Notes under the pieces: model-generated | Database searches by the model: none | What the model was told of the DNA's origin: nothing | The model's input: only the letters and a program-made list of their open reading frames with translations | Source: Undaria pinnatifida | Lineage: Eukaryota > Sar > Phaeophyceae > Laminariales > Alariaceae | Direction of reading: 5' to 3' | Assembly (NCBI GenBank): GCA_012845835.1 | Contig: JABAKD010000023.1 | Location: 7,887,147-7,951,146, forward strand | Length of the DNA stretch: 64,000 nucleotides | Made by a program: the position numbers and the translations under genes | Shown here: piece by piece, positions 51,401 through 53,609 of the stretch | Position numbering within the stretch: position 1 is the stretch's first letter | Layout: every line of letters begins with the position of its first letter

Positions 51401-52597
51401 CGGGATACCGTCTTGTTCAGACGGCCTTGTAGTGGGATACCGCCTTATATCGGGAGGCCGCCTTACTCAGACCGCCTTTTTTCCGGCTTATATCGGGATA
51501 CTACCATATTCAGACCGCCTTATAACGGGATACCATCTTCTTTAGACCGTCTTATATCAGTATACCGTTTTATTCCGACCGCCATATATCGGGATACCGC
51601 CTTTTATCGGGATACCGCCTTACTCAAACCGCCTTATTGTCCACCGCCTTATATCGGGATACCGTCTTACACAGACCGCCTTATATCGGGATACCGTCTT
51701 GTTCAGACGGCCTTATAGTGGGATACCGCCTTATATCGGGAGGCCGCCTTACTCAGACCGCCTTTTTTCCGGCTTATATCGGGATACTACCGTATTCAGA
51801 CCGCCTTGTTGTCCGCCTTACATCGGGATACCACCATACTCAAACCGCCTTATTTCGGAATACCGTCTAATTCAGACCGTCTTGAATCGGGATACCGCCT
51901 TATTCAGACCGCCTTATATCGAGATACCGTATTATTCAGACCGCCTTATTGCCCGCCTTACATCGGGATAGCGTCTTATTCAGACCGCCTTATATCGGGA
52001 TATCGTCTTGTTCAGGCCGCCGTACTGTAACACTTCACGGCCGAGCATGCTTTCTTCATGGCGGTTCTCTTTTGAAAACCCAAAACCGTGTGAATTGTCA
52101 TTCTTATTTTCGCGAAAACATGAATTTTGTCGGCCTAAGCAGTGGAATCGTTCATCGGAATGTATACGGAGATTACTTTTTCATTTTTGCTGAGGGACTC
52201 GTCAACGTTTTTTTGGGTGGCAATATAGGTTCTCAGGTGAAGTATCCTCAGAAAGAAGTAACGGCAAGCTCTTCACGCTTGCCGTGTGCCTGGGAAAGTC
52301 CCCCTCACCCTCGTCGCTTTTCTCCTCGTCATTGTCCAGGTGACTATCCACTCCTACACCGACGTTGTCTGCAGGCGTCTGTCCGACGTCGTCCCGATGC
52401 AGACCCACCATTTCCTCGTGAGCAGCATATGCTCCGAGCTGGTGCCATGGATGCTCAAGAAGGTCTCTGCTTCAGATCTGGCAAGCTGGCTTGCCGAGGA
52501 CATCAAGACCCAGCGGAGGCGCAAGGACACTAGCCGCAAGCTGGCCCAGTTCAAGCAGGGCATGAAACTTCTCGAAGGCGCGCGCAGCACACTGTAG
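5849..52597 (+). CDS. Dynamin-related GTPase (Mx/short-dynamin type), five exons
   Basis: Spliced CDS of exons 5849-6490, 14737-15000, 34487-34741, 37026-37601 and 52340-52597, giving 664 residues plus stop TAG. Every exon is a whole number of codons, so all introns are phase 0. Domain order is G domain (about 35-300), stalk/middle (about 300-540), a polar linker (about 525-579) and GED (about 582-664). Seen motifs: P-loop GAQSAGKSS (43-51), switch I TTR (68-70), DLPG (145-148), TKVD (213-216, split by intron 1) and VNRT (245-248). There is no PH or proline-rich domain, and the length matches Mx-like and other short dynamins. Family knowledge: such proteins bind GTP, polymerise through the stalk and remodel membranes of organelles or vesicles; the target cannot be told here. 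ATG 5849 is the first Met after an in-frame TAG at 5816 and has A at -3. Exon joins were read by eye and fit the family without gaps. No transcript evidence was available. Confidence 0.92.
6502..6785 (-). mobile_element. Family A element 11 bases inside intron 1
   Basis: Complete, with inverted ends GACGCGTGCTACGATAGAG and CTATCGTAGCACGCGTC. Blocks in order: CTGAATGACGG, TTAACCCAAAATCG, CCATGGGATTTTTCATCC, AGAGAGGTCTTAA. It sits immediately behind the splice donor at 6491 and leaves only 11 intron bases before it. Confidence 0.88.
6792..7040 (-). mobile_element. Family B element
   Basis: Ends ATTCTAAGATGATAGCCGCC and GGGGGGGCTAGATCGTAGAA are inverted. Inner landmarks are TTTCTTTAACGAACG, ACGACGTCGGGGTGGC and GAGCTGGTTTCAAAACC. 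Lies six bases after the previous A element. Confidence 0.85.
7041..7503. other. Intron 1 DNA, nothing recognised
   Basis: AT-rich, with short TTG/TAG runs. No repeat family or coding likeness was seen. Confidence 0.5.
7504..7850. repeat. Scrambled family A remnants
   Basis: A left A end (GACGCGTGCTACGATAGGG at 7504), a +-type middle (GGGAGCTTAAGACCTCCCCC near 7690) and a --type block (CTGAATGACGGGGCTCCTTA near 7801) lie side by side. This is at least two truncated copies rather than one element. Confidence 0.65.
7863..8362. mobile_element. Family C element with long inverted repeats
   Basis: Outer inverted ends share GTGGGAAATTGGTCAT (7866-7881 and its complement near 8345-8360). A second inverted block contains TACTCGCGTA and TACATCGAT (near 7926-7970 and 8252-8294). 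The centre (about 8030-8250) is the C core with GAGTTCCTTACATGAGGAAC. About 500 bases, non-coding. Either one palindromic element or a C core nested in another one. Confidence 0.7.
8363..9163. other. Intron 1 DNA, nothing recognised
   Basis: No coding or repeat signature that I can name. GC-rich CTG-type runs occur near 8920-9100. Confidence 0.5.
9167..9854. mobile_element. PIF/Harbinger-like non-autonomous DNA transposon
   Basis: About 690 bases with terminal inverted repeats of about 55 bases. The left starts GGCCATTTCTTATGCAGTCG, and the right ends CGACTGTATAAGAAATGGC. TTA abuts both ends (9164-9166 and 9855-9857). A TTA target duplication with GGCC-type ends is the PIF/Harbinger plan; one base of offset at the tips keeps this tentative. 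AGTCGA motifs recur in both subterminal regions. No transposase is encoded. Confidence 0.72.
9858..10550 (+). repeat. Tandem array of 110-185 base units
   Basis: About four units share CCTATTACGCAGGGTATTTC and GCCGTCTGCATGATCGCCT. The last two complete units (10192-10365 and 10366-10550) also share ACGGTGAAAATCA and a roughly 80-base tail. Unit length grows left to right because the second block is present only in the later units. Confidence 0.82.
10551..12060 (+). repeat. Family F C-rich composite repeat, copy 1
   Basis: Direct copy of the sequence at 57640-59510. Shared landmarks in order: GATTCGCACTTTTCCCTCTC, GATGTCAGAAAATA, TAGAACAATAAAC, ACCAGGCAGGTGATATAAA, CCGCGCACATA, several C/T-only tracts (11273-11340, 11580-11715) and GGAGTATCACACACAGCTTG near 11966. 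Inside the unit, the segment ending in CTGGAGTGTATTTTCAT occurs twice (near 11240 and 12040). Confidence 0.85.
12061..12358. other. Intron 1 DNA between repeats
   Basis: No signature recognised. Open frames on both strands here have no family likeness. Confidence 0.45.
12359..12510 (-). repeat. Family A fragment
   Basis: Second half only, from CCATGGGATTTTTCC to CGTTGCACGCGTC. Confidence 0.75.
12511..12670 (+). repeat. Family A fragment, fused to the previous one
   Basis: Second half in the other orientation: GGATGAAACATCCCATGGC to CTATCGTAACACGCGT. The pair makes an inverted repeat with no spacer. Confidence 0.75.
12745..12800 (-). repeat. Conserved hairpin motif, copy 1
   Basis: AGCTGTCGCT is followed after a short loop by AGCGACAGCT, and the flank holds ACTGTCGTCGGACGTGTGCG. 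The reverse complement recurs at 49429-49500 with both hairpin and flank conserved. A conserved hairpin near one end of homology suggests the terminus of a mobile element, but no class could be assigned. Confidence 0.6.
13018..13290. repeat. CTGTGTGAGCG minisatellite
   Basis: Irregular repetition of GCTGTGTGAGCG and GCGCCCGTTGTCTGTGTGC-like units, with a larger duplication (about 13018-13140 resembling 13150-13290). The Cys-rich open frames here come from the repeat. Confidence 0.75.
13440..13543 (+). repeat. Family A fragment
   Basis: Last 100 bases of A: CCGACGATTTTGGATTAAGG to ACCGTAGCACGCGTC. Confidence 0.75.
13545..13650 (+). repeat. Family C fragment
   Basis: GAGCTCCTAAACATGAGGAG followed by TCTCACC and GGCGTTCGATCACGCAACC, as in the C core. 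Starts where the preceding A fragment ends. Confidence 0.6.
13725..13957 (+). mobile_element. Family A element, left end lost
   Basis: Runs from CGATTTGGAAGCTCAAGACA to CTATCGCAGCATTC. The terminal ACGCG is mutated. Confidence 0.75.
13958..14736. other. End of intron 1
   Basis: Contains a reversed family C fragment near 14275-14350 (GGTCGGGTTGCACGGGACGA, GTCTTCGAA). The last 40 bases lead to the acceptor of exon 2. No other gene-like sequence. Confidence 0.5.
14737..15000 (+). CDS. Dynamin exon 2: end of G domain and start of stalk
   Basis: Codes for residues 215-302. It starts VDNVQAG, completing the G4 motif TKxD with exon 1. VNRT at 245-248 is the G5-region motif, and ERRFFEGHPE (265-274) matches the usual dynamin E..FF..HP segment. 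It ends LVERIVGIQADRVQA, the helix leading into the stalk. The acceptor is CAACAAG/GTG at 14736/14737, with a weak pyrimidine tract. The donor is the strong GCG/GTGAGT at 15000/15001. A decayed copy of the last 50 or so bases lies about 1 kb downstream. Confidence 0.93.
15001..15969. other. Start of intron 2, nothing recognised
   Basis: Contains a G run near 15064-15074 and one CACTCGCACGAGTA motif, a decayed form of the family D palindrome (near 15117). No coding likeness. Confidence 0.5.
15970..16040 (+). pseudogene. Decayed duplicate of the exon 2 end
   Basis: CTGGAGGAGCGCA then GGGATCCAAGCGGA, GTTCAGGCGG and GAGTCAGG repeat the last 50 or so bases of exon 2 plus its donor (14952-15008). 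The donor GT has become GC. An insertion shifts the frame, so it cannot serve as an alternative exon without damage. No upstream part of exon 2 is present. The origin looks like a local duplication or copy-paste repair event. Confidence 0.8.
16245..16535 (+). mobile_element. Family C element
   Basis: CATCCCACGGAAGG to CAACCCCTACCGCG, with the CTCTCCTAGCAAAAGGAG hairpin at its left side and TACTTGAGGAGCTC at its right. Inner GTTCGGTCGCACAACCCGAC is the family hallmark. Confidence 0.75.
16536..17159. other. Intron 2 DNA, nothing recognised
   Basis: No repeat family or coding likeness noticed. Confidence 0.45.
17160..17345 (+). repeat. Family F fragment
   Basis: The last 180 bases of F alone: TGTTGACCCTGATAGCT, GGGGAGTCGCCGACC, GGAGTATCACACACAGC to CACAGCTGGAATGTATTTTC. 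Confidence 0.8.
17450..17640 (+). repeat. Family B element, right end lost
   Basis: Starts GAGTCTTTCTACACGGGAGT, then GAGATCGCCTGTTTTTGAAG, CATCGTTCGACAGTCC and TTGCAAACAAGAAA. The opposite terminus is absent. Confidence 0.75.
17641..18134. other. Intron 2 DNA with a small inverted repeat
   Basis: A perfect inverted repeat GGGGCACCTTCCCCATC / GATGGGGAAGGTGCCCC lies at about 17738-17775 with only a few bases of loop. It would form a strong hairpin in RNA or single-stranded DNA. Nothing else was recognised. Confidence 0.65.
18135..18395 (+). mobile_element. Family A element, ends worn
   Basis: GGTGGTACACCACGCTTTTCC through GAGCTCTTAATAAGACA, CCCCATGGCC, GACGATTTTGGGCTAA and GCCCCGTCATTCAG to CTATATCGCAGTAG. 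Confidence 0.75.
18430..18868 (+). mobile_element. TRIM-like miniature LTR element, older copy
   Basis: Terminal direct repeats at about 18430-18557 and 18762-18868 both start TGTTT and share GGTTAACC, AAGTGGTC and ACTAATACCCC. After the left repeat comes a PBS-like TGGCGTCGTCGACAG (18560). Before the right one is a purine tract (AGGGGTAAAAG). In between lies a tRNA-like 3' end: a perfect five-pair T arm GTGGGTTCAAATCCCAC followed by ATCCACCA (18596-18620). No target duplication was seen, and the left repeat has extra bases, so this copy is older than the one at 19983. Repeat borders are less sure than in that copy. Confidence 0.75.
18869..19629. other. Intron 2 DNA with (TAG)n microsatellite
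   Basis: A TAG/AGT microsatellite of about ten units lies at 19318-19347. No gene was recognised. Confidence 0.6.
19630..19735 (+). repeat. Family A fragment
   Basis: Last third, GAGCCCCGTCGTTCAG to CTTATAGCACGCGTC. Confidence 0.7.
19756..20435 (-). mobile_element. Family A element split by a TRIM
   Basis: Left part 19756-19982 starts GACGAGTGCTTCGATATAGAGG and stops after GGGACATGTCTTAAGC. Right part 20365-20435 resumes and ends CCATCGTGGCACGCGTC. The TRIM at 19983-20364 lies between, so the A copy was in place first. Confidence 0.85.
19983..20364 (+). mobile_element. TRIM-like miniature LTR element, younger copy
   Basis: Terminal direct repeats of 85 and 82 bases (19983-20067 and 20283-20364) both start TG and end CA. 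CTTA flanks both sides (19979-19982 and 20365-20368) as a target duplication. A PBS-like TGGCGTCGCCGACAG starts five bases after the left repeat, at 20073. The polypurine tract AGGGGGGAAGAG (20271-20282) abuts the right repeat. This is the textbook order LTR-PBS-PPT-LTR with no ORF. The PBS would pair with a tRNA ending CUGUCGGCGACGCCA, which looks serine-like but is unproven. Inside, GTGGGTTCAAACCCCAC plus ATCCACCA (20111-20135) is a T arm and acceptor end of a second tRNA, in sense orientation. Confidence 0.88.
20436..21388. other. Intron 2 DNA before the palindrome, nothing recognised
   Basis: No coding family or named repeat seen. Confidence 0.45.
22625..22680. repeat. Short minisatellite in L1 arms
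   Basis: GTTGAGCACATCATCAAC occurs twice here and three times at the mirror position 27811-27865, so the arms differ in copy number. L2 has a similar three-unit form near 30850-30902. Confidence 0.8.
23320..24840 (-). pseudogene. LINE reverse-transcriptase remnant, left arm
   Basis: Read leftward from the centre: FHESMRARVRMDDGEH, then QGLWQECVLSPLLRNEFFAA (the QG..LSP..F block of non-LTR RTs), a catalytic-box region reading stop-AND in place of YADD (near 24530), AGVVCKSKEDLAKM, then a thumb/C-terminal part with LLFAGAVQRTTTERLT. The ORF is broken by stops and frameshifts throughout. Endonuclease and the 5' half are absent. Not functional. Confidence 0.85.
24841..25610. other. Central spacer of L1
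   Basis: Single-copy within L1. A segment near 25490-25600 (GCGCGGGAGGTGGATCTCAA, CGTCGTTGCTG, ATGCACAAGTATCGAGC) recurs at 31425-31530 inside L2. No ORF with family likeness. Confidence 0.7.
25600..27060 (+). pseudogene. LINE reverse-transcriptase remnant, right arm
   Basis: Mirror copy of the left-arm remnant. Here the catalytic box reads YAND (near 25908-25919) rather than YADD, so the second essential Asp is missing. The following reading frame 25820-26242 stays open through KSKEDLAKM and the AVGQRYVCRRC segment. Elsewhere it is interrupted. The inner stretch 26378-26629 translates identically to its left-arm counterpart, pointing to very recent copying or conversion. Confidence 0.85.
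29163..29450. other. Short gap between the two L elements
   Basis: Repeats CCGTTCCC-like words (CCCGTTCCCGTGC, ACGTTCCCAATCCC, CCCGTTCCCTC). Otherwise nothing was recognised. Confidence 0.45.
29451..32691. mobile_element. 3.2 kb palindromic element L2, deleted relative of L1
   Basis: Same tips as L1 (AGCTACTTGCATTAGGG left, its complement right). Arms of about 0.75 kb (29451-30200 and 31960-32691) are inverted. The left side continues co-linear with the L1 left arm up to about 31390, then jumps to L1 spacer sequence (31425-31530), with no reverse-transcriptase part. A family F fragment is inserted at 30613-30733. L2 therefore looks like an internally deleted, secondarily hit member of the L1 family. 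Confidence 0.82.
30613..30733 (+). repeat. Family F fragment inside L2
   Basis: CAACTCGTAATACGCGCGATC, GAGTATCACACGCAGCTTGC and CACAGCTGGAGTGTATTTTC. The L1 arm has no such sequence at the matching place (near 22500), so this is an insertion after L2 separated from L1. Confidence 0.8.
32692..34041. other. Intron 2 DNA, nothing recognised except a hairpin
   Basis: GACCGGGT and ACCCGGTC are separated by seven bases at 33345-33367 (eight-pair hairpin). No gene or repeat family was recognised. Confidence 0.5.
34042..34192 (+). repeat. GGGTC pentanucleotide array, G-quadruplex prone
   Basis: About 29 near-perfect CGGGT units on the + (coding) strand, followed by degenerate units to about 34370. 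G3 runs separated by two bases fit the G-quadruplex pattern. Ends 295 bases before the exon 3 acceptor. A diverged complementary relative lies at 55060-55220. Confidence 0.9.
34487..34741 (+). CDS. Dynamin exon 3: stalk
   Basis: Codes for residues 303-387, from FIPEFTKLAKRRIKELDADL to VYRAYSTDALQ. It continues the exon 2 helix directly: ...QADRVQA followed by FIPEF is the expected stalk path of short dynamins (L..EL..LP.. then an amphipathic helix). The acceptor follows a good pyrimidine tract, CCTGCCTCCTACGTAG/TTC. The donor is CAG/GTTTGT. It lies 295 bases after a GGGTC pentanucleotide array and just before a CGCA/CA microsatellite. Confidence 0.92.
34763..34853 (+). repeat. CGCA/CA microsatellite
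   Basis: Mixed (CGCA)n and (CA)n immediately inside intron 3, starting about 22 bases after the exon 3 donor. Confidence 0.9.
34854..35455. other. Intron 3 DNA with a family A end
   Basis: A worn A terminus lies near 35290-35345 (GACACGTGCTATGGTAGAGGT). Otherwise unrecognised. Confidence 0.5.
35456..35728 (+). mobile_element. Family B element with 27-C tract
   Basis: Ends TGTTCTACGGTAGCC and GGCTATCGTAGAGTCAG are inverted. The normal run of about eight C behind the left terminus has grown to 27 (35469-35495). Confidence 0.85.
35740..35994 (+). mobile_element. Family B element, tandem to the previous
   Basis: GTTCTACGGTAACCACCCC to GGGGGCTATCGTAGAATC, same orientation as its neighbour and only 11 bases away. 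Confidence 0.85.
35995..36452. other. Intron 3 DNA, nothing recognised
   Basis: No repeat family or coding likeness noticed. Confidence 0.45.
36453..36735 (-). mobile_element. Family A element, right end worn
   Basis: GACGCTTGCTTCGATGGAGAG start, then TAAATGACGGGGGGGCTCC and TTTTCGGGAGAGA. The far terminus is not clear. Confidence 0.65.
37026..37601 (+). CDS. Dynamin exon 4: stalk and linker
   Basis: Codes for residues 388-579. It starts AMVPDFFSDEYYERARDALK, the usual P.FFS segment of the stalk, followed by LSNLLSGRAFNILFREVFSE and LDWVFTQDRGYV. The last 50 or so residues (from KATKEADTKKS to EGTRELQ) are polar and low in hydrophobics. They take the place of a PH domain and look like the disordered L4-type loop. 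Acceptor CCTGCGGCAG/GCA; donor CAG/GTCAGG, a weak match to consensus. The open frame continues upstream of the acceptor, but that part has no family likeness and I treat it as intron. Confidence 0.92.
37891..38428 (+). mobile_element. Family A element interrupted by a B element
   Basis: GACGCGTGCTGTACGATAAT to TATCGTAGCACGCGT. The left 245 bases of A run to AACCACATTTCAG, then the B element at 38138-38375 intervenes, then GCACGAAAA and the terminal bases follow. Confidence 0.8.
38138..38375 (+). mobile_element. Family B element nested in A
   Basis: Landmarks GAGATCGCCGGTTTTGAAAC, CTTCATCGTTCGATAG and CGAGCAGCCAAGAAACGTTC are in order. Termini are degenerate (CTCACTCCCCCAAGC, GGGGGCTACGTCATAAAATC). 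Confidence 0.75.
38629..38922 (+). mobile_element. Family A element with a doubled left end
   Basis: A left end at 38629-38668 is followed by a second, longer start at 38678 (ATGCTACGATAGAGGTGCAC) running to CTATCGTAGCACG at 38919. Confidence 0.75.
38925..39169 (+). mobile_element. Family A element, left end lost
   Basis: TTCCTCAATTCGGGAGCTTAA to CTATCGTAGCACGCGTC, abutting the previous copy. Confidence 0.8.
39170..39615. other. Intron 4 DNA, nothing recognised
   Basis: No repeat family or coding likeness noticed. Confidence 0.45.
39616..39939 (+). mobile_element. Family D element
   Basis: GGATCAAGGCTATATGGTACC start, GCAGCGTAGCTAACCACC middle, CACTCGCACGAGTGACACCG right centre, and CTACCGCATAGCATTTTGGTC end. 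Ends are imperfect inverted repeats. Confidence 0.75.
39940..40574. other. Intron 4 AT-rich DNA
   Basis: A-runs near 40050-40090 and ATATATATTATATT near 40272. No gene recognised. Confidence 0.45.
40575..40825 (-). mobile_element. Family C element
   Basis: AGGGTCCCTGTGCGATTGAG to CCCTACCGTGGGATGGTTC. Holds GAGTTCCTCATGTATGCGAGG and GAGTTCCTCGTGTGAGGATC, plus the hallmark GGGTTGTGCGAACGAATG. An A copy starts directly after it. Confidence 0.8.
40826..40985 (-). repeat. Family A fragment
   Basis: ACGCGTGCTACGATAGAGAT to GCCATGGGGATTCTCATCC; right half missing. Confidence 0.75.
40993..41246 (-). mobile_element. Family A element
   Basis: GACGCATGCTACGATACAGAC to CTATCGTCAGCACGCGTC. Complete, about 254 bases. 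Confidence 0.82.
41347..41612 (+). mobile_element. Family A element joined to D sequence
   Basis: GACGCGGGCTACAATAGAGA start. The right end ACCTCTATCGTAGCTAACC passes into the family D middle (CGTAGCTAACC) instead of ACGCGTC, so A and D share this junction. Confidence 0.7.
41605..42147 (+). repeat. Two partial family D copies
   Basis: GTAGCTAACCATC / GTAGCTAATCACC with GGGGATTCACACCGAAAAA at 41608 and 41992. Each is followed by GCCTATGACCGCA and a (G)AGTGAC-like motif before CCCCGAGCCAAGGAAA. The two are tandem, offset by about 385 bases. Confidence 0.75.
42148..42722 (+). mobile_element. Family D element split by a B element
   Basis: Left part 42148-42289 ends GTAGCTAACCATCCCT; right part resumes near 42547 with CGAGAATGTTACGCAGCAG and GGTCACTCGCGCGAGTGACAC. 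The B element at 42290-42546 sits between. Confidence 0.8.
42290..42546 (+). mobile_element. Family B element nested in D
   Basis: CGAGTCTTACTACGGTAACC to GGCTATCGTACAACC. Inner GTCGCCGGTTTCAAAACCAG and GACGTCATCGGTCGATAG. Confidence 0.82.
42830..42910 (-). repeat. Family D fragment with poly-C
   Basis: GAGTCACACTCGTGCGAATG, then GGAGGTAACC and a C tract to 42908. Confidence 0.6.
42978..43236 (-). mobile_element. Family A element, left tip lost
   Basis: CGTCAGAACGAAACGGTTTC, TGAATGACGGGTGTCC, GGGAGTTTTCATCCGG to CTATCGTAGCACGCGTC. Confidence 0.78.
43237..44261. other. Intron 4 DNA, AT-rich, nothing recognised
   Basis: No repeat family or coding likeness noticed. AT-rich around 43690-43920. 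Confidence 0.45.
44262..44598. repeat. Array of 75-90 base units in both orientations
   Basis: GATCAAGGCTACGGTACTAG...TTTTCACTCCCGGG occurs once forward (44263) and three times reversed (ends at about 44451, 44518, 44597: CCCCCTAGTACCGTAGCCTTGATCTA). Each unit equals the outer end of family D, so the array is built from D termini. Confidence 0.85.
44597..45113 (+). mobile_element. Family A element interrupted by a B element
   Basis: ACGCGTGCTACGGTAGAGGC to CTGTCGTAGCGCGCGTC. The B copy 44683-44937 splits it, with CTCTCCCAAAA present on both sides of the insert (44671 and 44935). Confidence 0.85.
44683..44937 (-). mobile_element. Family B element nested in A, with duplicated flank
   Basis: CGATTCTACGATAGATAGCC and GGGGGGGCTACCGTAGAACGA are inverted ends. 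The flanking CTCTCCCAAAA repeat of 11 bases is a target duplication of a length typical of Mutator-like (MULE) elements, although borders could move by one or two bases. Confidence 0.82.
45179..45462 (+). mobile_element. Family A element
   Basis: ACGCGTACTACGATAGAAGAG to CCATCGTAGCACGCGTC. Carries an internal duplication of GGCCTAGGTGCGCAACGA (45308 and 45337). Confidence 0.87.
45463..45720 (+). mobile_element. Family A element, directly abutting
   Basis: CGTGCTACGATAGAGGTCGC to ATCGTAGAACGCGTT. No spacer from the previous copy; the two terminal repeats are fused. Confidence 0.87.
45781..46058 (-). mobile_element. Family A element
   Basis: GACGCATGGTACGATGTCTAG to CCATCGTATCACGCGCGTC. Confidence 0.85.
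46248..46503 (-). mobile_element. Family B element
   Basis: CTGATTCTACGATAGCCCCC to GCGGCTACCGTAGAAGGAC, inner CTTTAACGAACGTTTCATGG and GATGACTTCGGGGTG. A family C fragment (46505-46570, GGCATTCGTTCGCACAGCCCG) follows. Confidence 0.85.
46571..46835 (-). mobile_element. Family A element
   Basis: GACGCGTGCTACGATAGAGG to ATCGTAGAACGCG, with CTGAATGACGCGGCTCCTTG near the left end. Confidence 0.87.
46912..47177 (+). mobile_element. Family A element with 4-base target duplication
   Basis: GACGCGTCCTACGATAGAGGG to ACCGTAGAACGCGTC. AGTT lies directly outside both ends (46908-46911 and 47178-47181). Confidence 0.87.
47178..47573. other. Intron 4 DNA, nothing recognised
   Basis: No repeat family or coding likeness noticed. 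Confidence 0.45.
47574..47883 (+). mobile_element. Family D element, best copy
   Basis: GGATCAAGGCTACGGTGGGG to ACCGTAGCATTGGTC. It contains the palindrome half CGCGCGAGTGACTCT near 47634 and the full TCACTCGCGCGAGTGA at about 47796. Ends are inverted (GGATCAAGGCTACGG versus CCGTAGCATTGGTC). Confidence 0.85.
47993..48260 (+). mobile_element. Family A element with 4-base target duplication
   Basis: GACGCGTACTACGATATAGGG to CTATCGTAGCACGCGTC. TTGT lies directly outside both ends (47989-47992 and 48261-48264). Confidence 0.88.
48261..49156. other. Intron 4 DNA with a minus-strand open frame
   Basis: The minus-strand frame 48853-49098 (81 residues, Gly/Pro/Ser-rich) matches no family I can name. 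I see no basis for calling a gene. Confidence 0.4.
49157..49420 (+). repeat. Two-unit tandem duplication, about 140 bases
   Basis: GCTCTACTCGGAAAAAAAGAT and GCTCTACTCGAAAAAAAAAG each precede GTGTGTTTGTACGCTTTAAC, GAATTTAGACTAGGTC and ACCACACGAAAAAAAA. The connecting CCCACCTGCGGTCCCCCC also occurs at 48859. Confidence 0.85.
49429..49500 (+). repeat. Conserved hairpin motif, copy 2
   Basis: Reverse complement of 12745-12800: GTGGACGCACACGTC, CTGACGACAGTTA, then AGCTGTCGCT...AGCGACAGCT. Homology stops just past the hairpin in both copies. Confidence 0.65.
49606..49910 (-). mobile_element. Family A element
   Basis: GACGCGTGCTACAATACGGA to ACGTAGCAAAAAGCGTC; CATGGGATTTTTCATC inside. Confidence 0.82.
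49911..50369. other. Intron 4 DNA with decayed D motifs
   Basis: TCACTCGCACGAGTGA near 49952 and ACTCGCGCGCGAGTAA near 50251 are D-type palindromes without the rest of the element. G run at 50226-50236. Confidence 0.55.
50370..50590 (+). mobile_element. Family A element, internally deleted
   Basis: ACATGCTACGGTAGAGGTAT to ATCTTAGCGCGCGCGTC. The GAGCTTAAGACCTC block is missing. Confidence 0.75.
50591..51290. other. Intron 4 DNA before the minisatellite
   Basis: A stray A terminus CGTAGCACGCGTC ends near 51282. Otherwise nothing recognised. Confidence 0.45.
51291..52025 (+). repeat. CCGCCTTATATCGGGATAC minisatellite with higher-order repeat
   Basis: About 735 bases of a 19-22 base unit (consensus CCGCCTTATATCGGGATAC, alternating with a CAGA-containing variant). 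A block of units is duplicated with a 286-base offset (51351 and 51637 onward). Because units keep close to reading frame, 51245-51718 stays open (157 residues, YRDT/RPPYIGIP pattern). I regard this as incidental. It ends about 315 bases before the exon 5 acceptor. Confidence 0.93.
52340..52597 (+). CDS. Dynamin exon 5: GTPase effector domain and stop
   Basis: Codes for residues 580-664 and stop TAG at 52595-52597. VTIHSYTDVVCRRLSDVVPM begins a GED (family pattern: a Y...V..R..D.VP motif before a long amphipathic helix). The tail TQRRRKDTSRKLAQFKQGMK is the usual terminal helix of short dynamins. The acceptor is CTCGTCATTGTCCAG/GTG with a clear C/T-rich tract. No PRD follows. The roughly 150 bases after the stop are plausible 3' UTR; I see no canonical AATAAA there. 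Confidence 0.92.
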   Translation: MTIHSYTDVVCRRLSDVVPMQTHHFLVSSICSELVPWMLKKVSASDLASWLAEDIKTQRRRKDTSRKLAQFKQGMKLLEGARSTL

Positions 52598-53609
52598 AAG
52601 GCTGGTGACACCCGCCCAGCCCCCACCCCCCGCAGTCCGTTATTCAACAGGGAGGGCCCCGTGGACAGATACTGGGTTCGTCCTCGTGTTTATTGTGTAT
52701 TTGTGAGTTGTATGAATGCCCTATACTGGCATCCGAAAAATGCGATGAAAATTGACCAGTGATAAAAAGGTGAAACTAAGGGGGAATGCTAAAACAAACC
52801 CTGTGGCTCGCGATAAAAATGAAGGCATGTGCCGGGGGGGGGGGGGGGGGGGGGGGGGGTGCGGAAAACACCTGTGAGCATGCAGCTTGTCTTAAGAGGT
52901 CGCTGAAGGGAAACACCTCTCAGGAGGTAAGCTGGAGGGGAAAAGTGATTATACCAAAAACAAGTTTTCTAATTACCCGGAAATGGGACCAGTAGGGAGG
53001 ATATGGACCTTTTTGAGGGCGCGCGCAGCGGAATTTAGTAGCCGACCTGTCGTGCGAATAACCAGGCTATCGGGTAGTCTTATCGAGTAGTCTAGTTATT
53101 GAGCATAGTCAGGCTATCGAGCAAGTCGGGCTATCGAGTAGTCTGGCTATCTAGCAGTCGGATTGTTGGGTAATCGGAATATTGACGACAGCTGGGCTGT
53201 CGGGTTACTGTCAGATTACTGGTGGTGGAGTAAGCAAGACTCGGTGTATCCAGTAGCAGGGCCTATATAGAGTAAAGCCGAGCTTGGGTACCTGCTACAA
53301 GCTAGGCAATCTGTTCTCTTTTCCCTCGAACATATTGCAAGAGCACCGTACAATTCCACACGTTTTGTGTATGACGAGCTTGTGTTGTTGCACACAGTCG
53401 CTTCGAGAGACGGATAGTGCTACGTCAAGGCGGTCGCGTGGCCGCAGTGCCTAGGAAGTATACGGGCGGAGCAGGGAAGATAAACGTGCCTCCGCCACAA
53501 GTTCGACACACAAAACACGACCGTCACATGCCCTCCGACATGTGTTGTTACGACGCAGAGGACGCATGCTAGGGTGGAGGGCGCACAACGCTTTCCCTGG
53601 GCCCTGCTT
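52598..53609. other. Downstream of the dynamin gene, with 26-G tract
   Basis: A run of 26 G lies at 52834-52859. Between 53060 and 53230, GGCTATCGAGTAGTC-like words recur irregularly (a degenerate 15-25 base repeat). No second gene recognised. Confidence 0.55.

Noticed and set aside
51245-51718. 157-residue YRDT/RPPY repeat protein
   Set aside because: Translation of a minisatellite in intron 4; neighbouring frames are open as well.
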